A stretch of DNA of 64,000 bases, from positions 1,434,001 to 1,498,000 of the forward strand of contig JAVJNT010000002.1 in assembly GCA_040217175.1 (NCBI GenBank). The letters are read 5' to 3'. Source of the stretch: Phycisphaerales bacterium. GTDB taxonomy: Bacteria > Planctomycetota > Phycisphaerae > Phycisphaerales > UBA1924. Position numbers and translations under genes: made by a program. Shown in pieces: positions 17,377-26,919 of this stretch. The first letter of the stretch is position 1. The number at the start of each line of letters is the position of its first letter. The notes under the pieces are model-generated. The model searched no databases and was not told where the DNA came from. It saw only the letters and a list, made by a program, of their open reading frames with translations.

Positions 17377-17823
17377 CTACCCGGGATTGCCCAGGATCAG
17401 CGGCGGTGGTGGTGGCGGCGGGAACGGTGGCGGCGGAAGCTGCCGCGTTGCCTGCAGCGGTGGCGGCTGCACGGTGCGCTCGAACCACCACCACGAAAAC
17501 GCTGAAGCCACGAGCAGCACGACTCCCATCACCAGCATTCGCTTCCGCGGCTGCCAGTCGTATCGCTCGAGTCGGCCAGTTCGCGTTGGCGTGCTGCGGA
17601 AGCCGCACTCGGGACACAAGAAGCGATCATCGTCGACGGTCAGCCCGTCGAGCGAATACCGGCACTTCGGGCACCACCGCCGACGCGCCCCGATCGCCGC
17701 TCGCGCTACGCGATCGAACAATGCGAACACGACCATCGCCACCGCGACGAAGACCAGCCCCCGTGCGACCCCGGTGTGCACCGACGGGGCGTGCAAGATC
17801 CGCTCGATCATGCTGGCGAACAT
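17377..17823 (-). CDS. Small membrane protein with zinc ribbon
   Basis: 148 residues. Two membrane helices (GVARGLVFVAVAMVVFALF near residue 20-38 and MLVMGVVLLVASAFSWWW near 95-112) flank a cytoplasm-type zinc ribbon: WCPKCRYSLDGL ... FLCPECGFRS, a CxxC...CxxC pair. The C terminus is a run of prolines ending ILGNPG. The domain resembles the zinc-ribbon regions common in small planctomycete membrane proteins, but I cannot assign a function. It is downstream of, and on the same strand as, the dockerin-type gene at 17851, 27 bases apart. Confidence 0.7.
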   Translation of the reverse strand: MFASMIERILHAPSVHTGVARGLVFVAVAMVVFALFDRVARAAIGARRRWCPKCRYSLDGLTVDDDRFLCPECGFRSTPTRTGRLERYDWQPRKRMLVMGVVLLVASAFSWWWFERTVQPPPLQATRQLPPPPFPPPPPPPLILGNPG

Positions 17824-17850
17824 GCGTCCCCCAGGAGGGCCGGCCGGCCG

Positions 17851-18537
17851 CTACTCGCAACCCGCGTCGAACTCGTTCTGGAACGCCAGGAAGTCGAACA
17901 GCGTCAGCTCGCCGTCGCCGTCGAAGTCGGCACCCAGGTCGCCCGCGTCGAAGAGGTTCTGGAACGCGAGGAAGTCGAAGAGCGTCAGGCTGCCATCGCC
18001 ATCGATGTCGGCCCGGCACACGACCTCGATGCGATCGATGATGGCCGTCCCCTCGGTGAAGGTCAGCGAGCCCACCAGGAAGCTGGGCGAAAGCGTGACG
18101 TCGCGGATGTTGAAGAACGCGACGTTGTCCGCCCCGATGCCCGCGTCGAACGTCGCCGCGAAACGCACGGTGATGCCCACCAGCGTCTCTTCGCCCTCGA
18201 ACGTCTCGCCCAGCACCTGGAAGGGGTGCCTGCCGTCGGGGTTCTCGACCTCGCCGGTCAGGAAGTCCGACGCCCCGGGCGCGAGCTGCTCGAGCGCGTC
18301 GGCCAGCGGCGTCGGGTCCGGGAAGAGCGAGCCCAGCACGATACCGCGGCCCTGGACCATGCCCGAGACCTCGTAGCGGTACCGCGTGGCCGGGTCGATC
18401 GTGTCGGGCGCGCTGCTGCGCGAGACGTCGCGGCCGTCCTCGATGCGGACGCCCGCAAGATCGATCGAGACCGAGTCCTGGGCCAGGGCCGCACAACCGA
18501 GCCCGAGCACCGCCGCCGTGAAGATCCGCGTGTCCAT
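17851..18537 (-). CDS. Secreted protein with GC-type dockerin-like C-terminus
   Basis: 228 residues: signal peptide (MDTRIFTAAVLGLGCAALAQ), a beta-rich domain of about 150 residues (RYRYEVSGMVQGRGIVLG, TLVGITVRFAATFDAGIG), then two EF-hand-like units, DIDGDGSLTLFDFLAFQNLF and DFDGDGELTLFDFLAFQNEF, and a C-terminal DAGCE. The start is the ATG at 18537 after GGGAGGACGAG; the frame is open to 18567 but without signal features. The DNA of the paired repeats is also similar to that of the other two dockerin-type genes. The N-terminal domain is unassigned. Confidence 0.8.
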   Translation of the reverse strand: MDTRIFTAAVLGLGCAALAQDSVSIDLAGVRIEDGRDVSRSSAPDTIDPATRYRYEVSGMVQGRGIVLGSLFPDPTPLADALEQLAPGASDFLTGEVENPDGRHPFQVLGETFEGEETLVGITVRFAATFDAGIGADNVAFFNIRDVTLSPSFLVGSLTFTEGTAIIDRIEVVCRADIDGDGSLTLFDFLAFQNLFDAGDLGADFDGDGELTLFDFLAFQNEFDAGCE

Positions 18538-18620
18538 CTCTCGTCCTCCCGTACAGGTGTTCTCCAAGCCTACTCCAGAAGCACGGATCCGCCAACGCTA
18601 CTTGCACCAAACCGGCCCCA

Positions 18621-18626
18621 TACCCT
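18621..18626 (+). promoter_or_regulatory. Candidate -10 box directly before plsY (leaderless mRNA)
   Basis: TACCCT ends 6 nt before the GTG start, which would place transcription start at or next to the start codon. The -35 region is poor. No ribosome-binding site is seen, which supports a leaderless reading. Confidence 0.3.
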
Positions 18627-18632
18627 CGCCAC

Positions 18633-19313
18633 GTGGTCACCGCCGTCGTCCTCGCCACCGCCGCCTACCTCATCGGGGCCATCCCCTTCGGCTACCTGAT
18701 CGCACGGGCCAGGGGCGTGGACATCTTCAAGGCCGGCTCGGGCAACATCGGCGCGACCAACGTGAAACGCGTTCTCGGACCGGGGCCGGGCAACCTCTGC
18801 TTCGCCCTGGACGTCCTGAAGGGGTTGCTGCCCACGCTGGCTGCTGGCCTGATCCTCGGCACGCTTGGCGATCTTGGCGCGCGACCGATCGCCGTCTGGG
18901 TCTGGCTGCTCACCCCCGTCGCCACCGTGCTGGGCCACATGTTCTCGCCCTACCTGGGCTTCCGCGGCGGTAAGGGCGTCGCCACGGGCCTCGGGGCGCT
19001 GCTAGGCGTGTTCTGGGTGCTCACCGTCGCGGTGTTTGGCGGGCTGCTGGTGTGGCTGCTGGTCCTCAAGATCTCCCGCTACGTCGGCCTTGCCTCCGTG
19101 TGCGCTGCCATCAGCGTGTCGGTCTGGGCGGCCGCGGTGCCGGCCCTCGTTCATGGTGGCCTGCGGCCGGCCGTCTACCCCATGCTGGCGGTCGCCGGCC
19201 TGCTCGCGGTTCTCGTCGTCGCCCGCCACGCAGGCAACCTCCGCCGCATCCTGGCGGGCACCGAGCCCAAGATCCGCACCAGGGCAGAGCGCCGAGCCGC
19301 GGCCTCCCGATAA
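18633..19313 (+). CDS. plsY: Glycerol-3-phosphate acyltransferase PlsY
   Basis: 226 residues, an integral membrane enzyme that moves an acyl group from acyl-phosphate to glycerol-3-phosphate, the first step of phospholipid synthesis. Seen: YLIGAIPFGYLIARARGVDI, SGNIGATNVKRVLG, LDVLKGLLPTLAAG and LGFRGGKGVATGLGA, the conserved motif blocks of the family, with about five membrane helices. The basic tail (EPKIRTRAERRAAAS) is slightly longer than usual. The start is GTG; its partner plsX is not nearby. The gene is not part of an evident operon. Confidence 0.93.
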   Translation: MVTAVVLATAAYLIGAIPFGYLIARARGVDIFKAGSGNIGATNVKRVLGPGPGNLCFALDVLKGLLPTLAAGLILGTLGDLGARPIAVWVWLLTPVATVLGHMFSPYLGFRGGKGVATGLGALLGVFWVLTVAVFGGLLVWLLVLKISRYVGLASVCAAISVSVWAAAVPALVHGGLRPAVYPMLAVAGLLAVLVVARHAGNLRRILAGTEPKIRTRAERRAAASR

Positions 19314-19433
19314 CGCTCCGATCCGGAGAATCCGGGCGGGTCGTGCGGACTGGGCGGACCCAATTCCGCCTGCGAGCGCGAAACACCTGCGTTCGGCGCA
19401 AAGCCCGCGCGTCGCTAAGCCGATGCCATAGCG

Positions 19434-19664
19434 ATGCTTACGATCACTGATTCCACGCCGCCCGAAGGCCCCAAGCCGACCAGGAAGCGCACCAAGACGC
19501 CTCCGGCACCGGCTGCCCCCCTTCGTCTGACCGTGGGAGAGGCCGACGACTCGGTCAAGCAGGTCACCGCGGCGCTGGAGCAAACCCAGCGTCGCCTCGA
19601 CAACCTGCGCGACCTGATCGACCGCTTCGACCTCGACGACGACGACGGCCCGCGCGCCGCCTGA
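19434..19664 (+). CDS. Small unknown protein
   Basis: 76 residues. Proline/lysine-rich N terminus (EGPKPTRKRTKTPPAPAAP), then a short helix likely to form a coiled coil (SVKQVTAALEQTQRRLDNLR) and an acidic end with four consecutive Asp. Codon choice and the amphipathic helix support a real gene, but there is no clear ribosome-binding site and I know no homologue. It stands between plsY and the binding-protein gene. Confidence 0.45.
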   Translation: MLTITDSTPPEGPKPTRKRTKTPPAPAAPLRLTVGEADDSVKQVTAALEQTQRRLDNLRDLIDRFDLDDDDGPRAA

Positions 19665-19890
19665 TCGCGACGCCCACTCGGGCTACCCCGTAGCGCCCGT
19701 GCGCACGCCCCGTGCGCCGCGCTCCCTTCATGCGGACATTCCGAACAACCCCAGGGCGATCCAACGCCTTCACGGCTCCGTAACACCTGCACGCTACACT
19801 AGCGGAAGGGTGCTGGTGGCCGTTTATCGTTGCGCCCGGCCGTGACTCCCCAACACGCCTGACGGGTGGAAGATCCGCCGAGGGTTGGAA

Positions 19891-21822
19891 ATGCAGAACA
19901 ACTTCGGTCTGAAGGACCTGATCGTGATCGCGCTCATCCTGGGGCTGTTCGTCAGCATCTGGGTGGCCATCTACCAGGATGACCGCCGCTGGGACCTTAC
20001 CCAGCAGGCCAACGACCGCCTCGAGGCCCTCGAGAAGCAGATCGTGCGGCTCGAGACCGAGGTCACCCGCCGGCCCGTCGTCATCGCCGGCCAGGGCGCT
20101 CCGATGCCCGGCGGCAGCCCCGCGACCACCTCGACGACCCCCGCCAGCACGGAGTGGGCCAAGGACGGCGTCGAGATCACCTTCAGCGAGCCCTGGACCT
20201 TCACCACCGATCCGCGAGCCGACGAAGACTTCGTCCCCGGCGGCGAGTTTACCGAGATCTACGAGGGCCAGCCGCCCAAGCTCACTCCTTACACCTACGC
20301 CGACGTCTACGGCCGCCGCGTGGTTGATCTGGTCTGCGAGAGCCTGGGCTGGTACGACCCCAAGACCCTGAAGGTGCGCGGCTTGCTGGCCGAGGCCTGG
20401 CAGTACCCCGCCGACGGCACCTGGCTTCGCGTCAAGATCCGCGACGAGGCCCGCTACAGCGACGGTTCGCCCGTGCTGGCCGAGGACGTCCGCTGGACGC
20501 ACGACGACCTGCTGTTCAACATGCAGATCGAGGCCGAACGCTTCCGCAGCGTGTATAACGCCATCGAAACGGTCGAGGTCATCGGCGATCCCGAGACCAG
20601 CCGCGTCGTGCACTTCACGTTCAAGACGCCGCGCTTCGACAACCTGCAGCAGGCCTTTGGCTTCAAGATCCTGCCCAAGCACATCTACCAGGAGTGGATC
20701 GAGAGCCCCACGCGGTACAACCAGAGCACGGCCCTGACGGTCGGCTCGGGCCCGTTCCGCTTCGCGACCGTCTCGCCCGACTCGCAGTGGACGCCGCCCA
20801 GCGACATCGTGCTCGTTCGCAACGAGCAGTACTGGGGGCCCATGCCCGCGCTCGATAGCTACCGCATCACCGTCATCAGCGACTACACGACGAAGCTCAT
20901 CGCGTACACGAGCGGCCGTGGCGACATGATGCGTCCGAATGCCCAGCAGTTCGTCGAGCAGCGCACCGATCAGGAGTTCCTCAAGGAGCACGACCCGCGC
21001 ATCTGGTACAACATGCGCGGCGGCTACTCGTTCATCGCCTGGCAGTGCGGCCCGCGCAACGGCGACAAGCTCACGCCGTTCCACGACGCACGCGTGCGCA
21101 AGGCCATGACGATGATGATCGACCGCGATCGCATCCGCCGAGACATCTCCAAGAACCTCGTGCGCCCCGCGACGGGCCCGTTCCTGAGCTCGACCCCGCA
21201 GTCCAATCCCAGCATCGAGCCATGGCCGCACGATCCCGAGGCGGGCCTCGCGCTGCTGGTCGAGGCCGGTTGGCAGGACCGCGACGGCGACGGGATGCTC
21301 GAAGACGAGGACGGCAACCCCTTCACCTTCGAGTTCACCTTCTCAAACGGTTCGGACTCGACGCTGCAGATGGCCAACTTCATGAAGGCCGACTTCGCGC
21401 GCTACGGCATCGACATGCAGCTGCGCACCATCGACTGGTCGGTGCTCGTGGACATCCTCAACCGCCGCGACTTCGATGCGATCACCTTTGCCTGGTCGGC
21501 CTCGGCCCCCGAGAACGACCCGTACCAGATCTGGCACTCGGACAACATCGAGAACCAGGGCGACAACTTCATCCAGTGGAACAGCCCCGATGCCGATCGG
21601 CTCATCGAGCAGGGCCGCCAGACGCTCGACTTCGACGAGCGCATGGCCGTCTGGCACGAGCTGCACTCGGTCTACCACGAAGAGCAGCCCTACACGTTCA
21701 TGAACGAGATCCCGTGGATCCGCTTCACCACGAAGCGGTCGGGCAACGTCCAGGAGTACAACTCGGGCTTGCAGTACAACGAGTTCTGGGTCGGGCGAGA
21801 GAGCCTGCCGGCGCAGAACTGA
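19891..21822 (+). CDS. Peptide-type ABC transporter substrate-binding protein, membrane-anchored
   Basis: 643 residues, solute-binding protein family 5. Instead of a cleavable signal or lipobox it begins with an uncleaved-looking helix (LIVIALILGLFVSIWVAIY) followed by a short coiled coil (DRLEALEKQIVRLETEV), then the periplasmic domain: EIYEGQPPKLTPYTYADVYG, LLAEAWQYPADGTWLRVKIR, SDGSPVLAEDVRWTHDDLL, TVGSGPFRF, FHDARVRKAMTMMIDRD, and the C-terminal LHSVYHEEQPYTFMNE. A calcium-loop-like DRDGDGMLEDEDGNPF lies inside. The ATG at 19891 is preferred over TTG 19885. It is followed by two permease genes and one ATPase gene on the same strand, so it is the receptor of that importer. Confidence 0.88.
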   Translation: MQNNFGLKDLIVIALILGLFVSIWVAIYQDDRRWDLTQQANDRLEALEKQIVRLETEVTRRPVVIAGQGAPMPGGSPATTSTTPASTEWAKDGVEITFSEPWTFTTDPRADEDFVPGGEFTEIYEGQPPKLTPYTYADVYGRRVVDLVCESLGWYDPKTLKVRGLLAEAWQYPADGTWLRVKIRDEARYSDGSPVLAEDVRWTHDDLLFNMQIEAERFRSVYNAIETVEVIGDPETSRVVHFTFKTPRFDNLQQAFGFKILPKHIYQEWIESPTRYNQSTALTVGSGPFRFATVSPDSQWTPPSDIVLVRNEQYWGPMPALDSYRITVISDYTTKLIAYTSGRGDMMRPNAQQFVEQRTDQEFLKEHDPRIWYNMRGGYSFIAWQCGPRNGDKLTPFHDARVRKAMTMMIDRDRIRRDISKNLVRPATGPFLSSTPQSNPSIEPWPHDPEAGLALLVEAGWQDRDGDGMLEDEDGNPFTFEFTFSNGSDSTLQMANFMKADFARYGIDMQLRTIDWSVLVDILNRRDFDAITFAWSASAPENDPYQIWHSDNIENQGDNFIQWNSPDADRLIEQGRQTLDFDERMAVWHELHSVYHEEQPYTFMNEIPWIRFTTKRSGNVQEYNSGLQYNEFWVGRESLPAQN

Positions 21823-21892
21823 AGCCAGCCACGAAGCCACTCCAAGGATCGCCCCGCGCCGTTCCCTTCCTCGTTCCTGAGCAACCCTGCCC

Positions 21893-23455
21893 ATGACGAC
21901 CTACATCATCCGACGCCTGCTGCTCATGATCCCCACGGTGATCGGCATGACCCTGCTGATCTTCCTGCTCGTGGCGATGAGCCCCGGCGGCGTGGGCGCC
22001 GCGCTGCAGGTCTCCGGCGGCGGGCAGATGGACTCGGGCAGCGTCGCCCAGCAGCGCGCCTACCTCGAAGACCGCTACGGCCTCGACGCGCCCATCATGC
22101 TGCAGTACGTTCGGTGGCTCGGCCGGGTGAGCCCCGTGAAGTTCGGCGCCCGCGACCAGTTCACGCCCAGCGGCGAGCGCTTCAGCAAGCCCAAGCCGGT
22201 CGATGATCCGCCGCTGTGGCAGTGGTTCGCCGACGGGCTGCCGACGGCCGAACCCGAAGACGCCGTCGCCGTGCCCGACGAGGAAGAGCTGCGAAGCCAG
22301 ATCTATCGCCGCTCGGCCGGCGACTACGCCCAGGTCCGCGCGGCCTACCTCGGTTCGCGCACGCGATTCGAGATCGCCATGGGCGACCTCGCCAAGGACA
22401 TCGGCCATCCCGAAGCCGTCGAGGATCGAGGCCAGATCAAGCCCAAAGCGGCGCAGCGCCTTACACGCTCGGCCTTCGAGGCGGGCGATGCCGAGCTGTG
22501 GGCCGCGGCGGAGGCACGCGCCGCCGATATGGTCCGCGACTACGAGCGGCTGCTCAACGCGACCGCCCGATCGCAGGCGGTGTTCGACGCCAAGATGTTC
22601 CGCCAGGCTGGCGTACCGATCATCCCCGGCTTGCTTTCGATCGCGGCCCCCGACCTCGGCCTCAGTTTTGCGCGTTCGCGGCCCGTGTCGACGCTGATCG
22701 CCGAAGCGCTGCCGGTCACGCTCATGCTGAACCTGATTGCTGTGCCGATCATCTACATCGTGGCGATCCCATCGGGCGTGCTGGCCGCCAGCCGGCAGGG
22801 TTCGCTGCTCGACGTGGGCCTGGGCGCCTTCTACGTCGCGCTCTGGTCGATCCCCGTCGTGTGGGCGGGCGTGCTCGCGGTCGGCTTCCTGGCCAGCAAG
22901 GACTGGCTGGGCTGGTTCCCGGTCACGGGCCTGCATTCGCCCGAGTCCGAGACGATGACCATGCTGCCGGGGTCGGTCGAGGTCACGCTGGCCGACGGCA
23001 CGACGACCAGCCAGTTCCAGCGCGGCTACATCATCGACACGCTCTGGCACCTCGTGCTGCCGGTCGCGTGCCTGGTCTACACGGGCTTTGCGATCCTCAG
23101 CAAGCAGACCCGCGCCGCCATGCTCGAGAACTTCAACGCCGACTACGTCCGCACGGCCAAGGCCAAGGGCGTGTCGCGCAAGGACGTCGTCTTCCGCCAC
23201 GTCTTCCGCAACAGCCTGCTGCCGATCATCACGATGTTCGTCTCGATCTTCCCGGCGATGCTGGGTGGGTCGGTCGTCATCGAGCGCATCTTCAGCGTGC
23301 CGGGCATGGGCAGCCTCATCATCGAGGCCATCGGCCTGCGTGACCGCGAGCTGCTGCTGGCCAACGCGCTCATCGTCGGGCTCGTGAACATGCTGGCCCT
23401 GCTGCTGGCCGACATCCTGTACGCCATGGCCGACCCACGGATCTCCTACGACTGA
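21893..23455 (+). CDS. DppB/OppB-type ABC permease with enlarged periplasmic region
   Basis: 520 residues, about 190 more than usual. TM1 is at 5-27 (IIRRLLLMIPTVIGMTLLIF region). The normal periplasmic loop start (RAYLEDRYGLDAPIMLQYVR) is followed by an insertion of about 150 residues, mostly charged helices (EEELRSQIYRRSAGDYAQVR, RDYERLLNATARSQAV). The core follows: RPVSTLIAEALPVTLMLNLI, YTGFAILSKQTRAAMLE, NADYVRTAKAKGVSRKDVVF (EAA loop), SVVIERIFSVPGMGSLI and the end ILYAMADPRISYD. It lies 70 bases after the binding-protein gene and its TGA overlaps the ATG of the next permease by one base. Confidence 0.9.
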   Translation: MTTYIIRRLLLMIPTVIGMTLLIFLLVAMSPGGVGAALQVSGGGQMDSGSVAQQRAYLEDRYGLDAPIMLQYVRWLGRVSPVKFGARDQFTPSGERFSKPKPVDDPPLWQWFADGLPTAEPEDAVAVPDEEELRSQIYRRSAGDYAQVRAAYLGSRTRFEIAMGDLAKDIGHPEAVEDRGQIKPKAAQRLTRSAFEAGDAELWAAAEARAADMVRDYERLLNATARSQAVFDAKMFRQAGVPIIPGLLSIAAPDLGLSFARSRPVSTLIAEALPVTLMLNLIAVPIIYIVAIPSGVLAASRQGSLLDVGLGAFYVALWSIPVVWAGVLAVGFLASKDWLGWFPVTGLHSPESETMTMLPGSVEVTLADGTTTSQFQRGYIIDTLWHLVLPVACLVYTGFAILSKQTRAAMLENFNADYVRTAKAKGVSRKDVVFRHVFRNSLLPIITMFVSIFPAMLGGSVVIERIFSVPGMGSLIIEAIGLRDRELLLANALIVGLVNMLALLLADILYAMADPRISYD

Positions 23456-25674
23456 TGAAGAACGAACCGACCACTTCGAGCGAAGCCGGCGGCGTGCCCG
23501 GGCCCATGGACGACCCGGGCAAGGAGATGCGCGCCCCGGGCGACTTCGACGGAGGCGATGAGCTCACCTCCGTCACCGGCGTGCACCTCATGCAGGGCAT
23601 CGGTCACCGCCCGGCCGAGGGCTTCTGGACCGAGGCGTGGAAGCAGGTCTTCAAGCGTCCGGGCGCGGTGCTGGGCATCGCGTGGGTGGCGCTCATCGGG
23701 TTCTTTGCCGTCTTCGCGCCGCTTGTCGCCAACGGCCACCCGATCCTGATGGTCGCCGAGCCGAACACCAGCCCCGTCGGCGCGCTCTTCGGCGGGCTGG
23801 GCGAGGCCATCACCAGCTTCGACGGCGCCCGGCTCATCCTCTTCACGCTCATCTGGTCGGCTGCGTGGATCGTGGCGCCCCGCAAGCAGCCGATGCCGCT
23901 GCTCGCGGGCCTTGCCGGCCTGGTCACCCTCGTCTTCGCACTCCGCGTCTTCGCCCAGTTCTTCGTCGGCAAGACCGAGGACGAGCTCGGCACGCAACTC
24001 TTCACCTTCACCCAATTCCTGCTGGGCAATCCGCAGGACGGCCAGGTCACGAACTACGCATTCCAGATCGCCGTCGACATCGCCGCGGCCGCCGGCCTTG
24101 TCTGGGTCGCGGGCGCGTTCAACCTGTCCCACCGCATCCGCGCGTGGATGACGCCGCTGCTCTGGATCGTCGCGATCGGTGCGCTCCTGGGCCTCGCAGC
24201 CAACGCAAACGAAGACGCGCCCGTGCGATCGCCGTTGCTCGAGTACCTGACCGTGGTCGATCTCACGCTGCTCGTGGGCGCCATCGCCGGGCTCGTCCTG
24301 CTCATTCCCAAGTGGGGCGGCGGCCGGGGCGACCGCGCCAAGGTGCTGCTGACCGTATCGCTGCAGGCCGGCCTCATCATGCTGGTACACTCGATCGTCA
24401 GCGGACAGGCCGCCAACCGCGACGCGGCCCCGTGGCTGCGCGCCTTCGAGCGGCAGCCCTACTTCGAGGTCATCGCCTCGCTCATCATCGCGGTGGTCGC
24501 CAGCTCGCTGTTCGTCGTGGCCCACCCGCTGGACAAGCTCCGCGGCCGCGCGGGCATCGCCGCGCTTGTGGGGCTCGTCATGTTCGGGCTCATGGCCGCC
24601 CGCTGGACGACCCCGCCACCCAGCTTCCGCTACGCCTTCGAGCAGAACCAGGAGCGCATCAGCGCCGTCTACACCGTCATCCCCTGGTCGCCGCGCCAGG
24701 GTGGCACCGCGGTCGACCTGCTCCCGCCGGGCAGCACGGTCTACTCGCAGGTGCTCAAGGGCCTCGAAGACGTCGGCCTCAGCCAGCGCTCGCTCGACTC
24801 GGGCGTCGCCGTTGCCGACATGCCGCTCGACGACGAGGTCATGGCCGCCATCGAGGCCCAGCTCGGCTTCGCCGAGGACACGCTTCCGATCACCGCCGAC
24901 GAGGCCTTCGCCGCCGTCCTGGCCGCCGCCGCCGACGATCCCGGCATGACCGTCGGCGACATCGACGAACTGCTCACCGCCAAGCCCGCGCCGGGCTACG
25001 CGCTCGGCACCGATTCGGACGGCAAGGACGTGCTCAGCCGCATGCTGCACGCCTGCCGATTATCGATCTCCATCGGGCTCGTGAGCACGAGCATCGCCGT
25101 GGTCATCGGCGTGGTGGTCGGTGCGCTGATGGGCTACTTCGGCGGCTGGGTCGACATCGTGCTCTACCGCATCGTCGAGGTCTTCATGGCCATCCCGCTC
25201 TTGTTCCTGCTCATCGTGGCGGCGGCGGTGCTGCCAAAGAACGTGTACGTCATGATGGCCATCATCGGCTGCGTGACGTGGACGGGAAGTGCGCGCTTCA
25301 TCCGCGCCGAGTTCTACAAGCTGCGCAACCAGGACTTCGTGCAGTCGGCCCGCTCGGTGGGCCTGCCGCTCCGCAGCGTGCTCTTCAAGCACATGCTGCC
25401 CAACGGCGTCACGCCCGTGCTCGTCGATGCCTCGTTCGCCATCGCCGCGGCCATCCTGGCCGAGGCCATCCTGAGCTATCTGGGCCTGGGCGACCCCAAC
25501 CAGCCCAGCTGGGGTGCACTCCTGAGCGACGCGACCAACCAGGTCGGCAAGTTCATGTGGTGGCTGGCCATCTTCCCCGGCTTTGCGATCTTCCTCACCG
25601 TGCTGAGCTACAACCTCATCGGCGAGGCCCTCCGCGACGCCATCGATCCCAAGCTCAAGAAGGCCCGCGTGTGA
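23455..25674 (+). CDS. DppC-type ABC permease fused to an extra polytopic membrane domain
   Basis: 739 residues, more than double the family length. Residues 1-60 are polar. About nine hydrophobic helices follow between roughly 75 and 385 (for example [58 protein letters not shown]). Then comes a soluble stretch of about 140 residues with [20 protein letters not shown], and the classical permease core from about 538 ([20 protein letters not shown], the EAA loop [56 protein letters not shown]). It is translationally coupled to the dppB-like gene. The added membrane domain resembles nothing I can name. Peptides or other large solutes are likely cargo. Confidence 0.88.
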   Translation: MKNEPTTSSEAGGVPGPMDDPGKEMRAPGDFDGGDELTSVTGVHLMQGIGHRPAEGFWTEAWKQVFKRPGAVLGIAWVALIGFFAVFAPLVANGHPILMVAEPNTSPVGALFGGLGEAITSFDGARLILFTLIWSAAWIVAPRKQPMPLLAGLAGLVTLVFALRVFAQFFVGKTEDELGTQLFTFTQFLLGNPQDGQVTNYAFQIAVDIAAAAGLVWVAGAFNLSHRIRAWMTPLLWIVAIGALLGLAANANEDAPVRSPLLEYLTVVDLTLLVGAIAGLVLLIPKWGGGRGDRAKVLLTVSLQAGLIMLVHSIVSGQAANRDAAPWLRAFERQPYFEVIASLIIAVVASSLFVVAHPLDKLRGRAGIAALVGLVMFGLMAARWTTPPPSFRYAFEQNQERISAVYTVIPWSPRQGGTAVDLLPPGSTVYSQVLKGLEDVGLSQRSLDSGVAVADMPLDDEVMAAIEAQLGFAEDTLPITADEAFAAVLAAAADDPGMTVGDIDELLTAKPAPGYALGTDSDGKDVLSRMLHACRLSISIGLVSTSIAVVIGVVVGALMGYFGGWVDIVLYRIVEVFMAIPLLFLLIVAAAVLPKNVYVMMAIIGCVTWTGSARFIRAEFYKLRNQDFVQSARSVGLPLRSVLFKHMLPNGVTPVLVDASFAIAAAILAEAILSYLGLGDPNQPSWGALLSDATNQVGKFMWWLAIFPGFAIFLTVLSYNLIGEALRDAIDPKLKKARV

Positions 25675-25723
25675 CGCGCCAAACGCCCAACGCGCCCGAG
25701 CCCAGAGACAACGGAGCCTCGAC

Positions 25724-26890
25724 TTGACCGACGCGACGACAACGACCAGCACGACCGCCAGCGGCGCGAAGGGTGCCAAGGCCGGCCAGGTCGATCCCAA
25801 CGCCAAGCCGATCATCCAGGTGCGCGACCTCGCCGTGTCGTTCGACAACGGCAACGGGCCGCGCATCCAGGCCGTCGACGGCGTGCGCATGACCATCTAT
25901 CCGCGCCAGACGCTCGCGGTGGTGGGCGAGTCGGGCTGCGGCAAGAGCGTGACCGCCATGAGCTCGATGCAGCTCGTGCCACGTCCGCCGGGCCGGTTCG
26001 ACCGCGGCCAGATCCTCTTCCGAACCGAGGACGGCAACACCATCGACCTCTTGCGGCTGAGCGAGAAGGAGATGCGTGAGATCCGCGGCAACGACATCGC
26101 CATGATCTTCCAGGAGCCCATGACGAGCCTCAACCCGGTCTACACCGTGGGCGACCAGATCATGGAGGCCATCCTGCTGCACCAGGACGTCAGCGGCAGC
26201 AAGGCCCGAGACATCGCCCTCGAGGCCATGCGATCGGTGGGCATCCCCGAGGTCGAGAAGCGCATCAAGGCCTATCCGCACCAGTTCTCCGGTGGCATGC
26301 GCCAGCGCGTCATGATCGCCATGGCCCTCGCCTGCCGCCCGCGTCTGCTGCTGGCCGACGAACCGACGACCGCGCTCGACGTGACGATCCAGGCCCAGAT
26401 CCTCGAGCTGCTCTCTTCGCTCAAGGACGAGATGGACATGGCCGTCATGCTCATCACCCACGACCTGGGCGTCGTGGCCGAGAACGCCGACGTCGTCTGC
26501 GTCATGTATGCCGGCCGCGTCGTCGAGTACGGGACGGTCTTCAGCGTGTTCGACAATCCCATGCACCCCTACACGCGCGGCCTGCTCGCGAGCATCCCGA
26601 AGATCGGCAGCCGGCTCGATCGCCTCGTCACCATCAAGGAAGTCGTCGAAGACGAGTCGCAGTTCAAGCGCCTGCCTGAGGCCGCCCAGGGGGTGCGTCC
26701 ATGGTGGCCCTGGCACAAGCCGCCGGCCGACCTGGCCGCCAAGGACGAGCCCGCGGGCGACTATTACCTGCAGGAAGTCGACAAGGGCCACTGGGTGGGC
26801 GTCTGGCGCACGCGCGCCGTGCGAGACCACGAGAGCCGTCCGCCAGACCTCAACTACCGCGCGCAGCGTGAGGCCGCCGCCACCGCCTGA
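25724..26890 (+). CDS. ABC transporter ATP-binding protein, OppD/DppD type
   Basis: 388 residues. Walker A GESGCGKS near residue 67, Q-loop in [18 protein letters not shown], signature [15 protein letters not shown] near 187, Walker [20 protein letters not shown] near 206, and the switch His in [14 protein letters not shown]. The C-terminal part begins as usual ([12 protein letters not shown]) but lacks the Cys-rich RCP segment common in OppD. It carries instead about 80 residues with [13 protein letters not shown] and [17 protein letters not shown]. The start is TTG with ACGGAG upstream; no ATG lies before the first strand. The window has no OppF partner, so this subunit may form a homodimer. 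Confidence 0.9.
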   Translation: MTDATTTTSTTASGAKGAKAGQVDPNAKPIIQVRDLAVSFDNGNGPRIQAVDGVRMTIYPRQTLAVVGESGCGKSVTAMSSMQLVPRPPGRFDRGQILFRTEDGNTIDLLRLSEKEMREIRGNDIAMIFQEPMTSLNPVYTVGDQIMEAILLHQDVSGSKARDIALEAMRSVGIPEVEKRIKAYPHQFSGGMRQRVMIAMALACRPRLLLADEPTTALDVTIQAQILELLSSLKDEMDMAVMLITHDLGVVAENADVVCVMYAGRVVEYGTVFSVFDNPMHPYTRGLLASIPKIGSRLDRLVTIKEVVEDESQFKRLPEAAQGVRPWWPWHKPPADLAAKDEPAGDYYLQEVDKGHWVGVWRTRAVRDHESRPPDLNYRAQREAAATA

Positions 26891-26919
26891 CCGCCCCCTT
26901 TGCGCGCAAGCGAGGCGCC

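Noticed and set aside
17851-18030. Repeated TTCTGGAACGCCAGGAAG-type DNA considered as a CRISPR or mobile repeat
   Set aside because: The repeats are coding and encode the paired dockerin-like loops; the same units recur in two other genes in frame.
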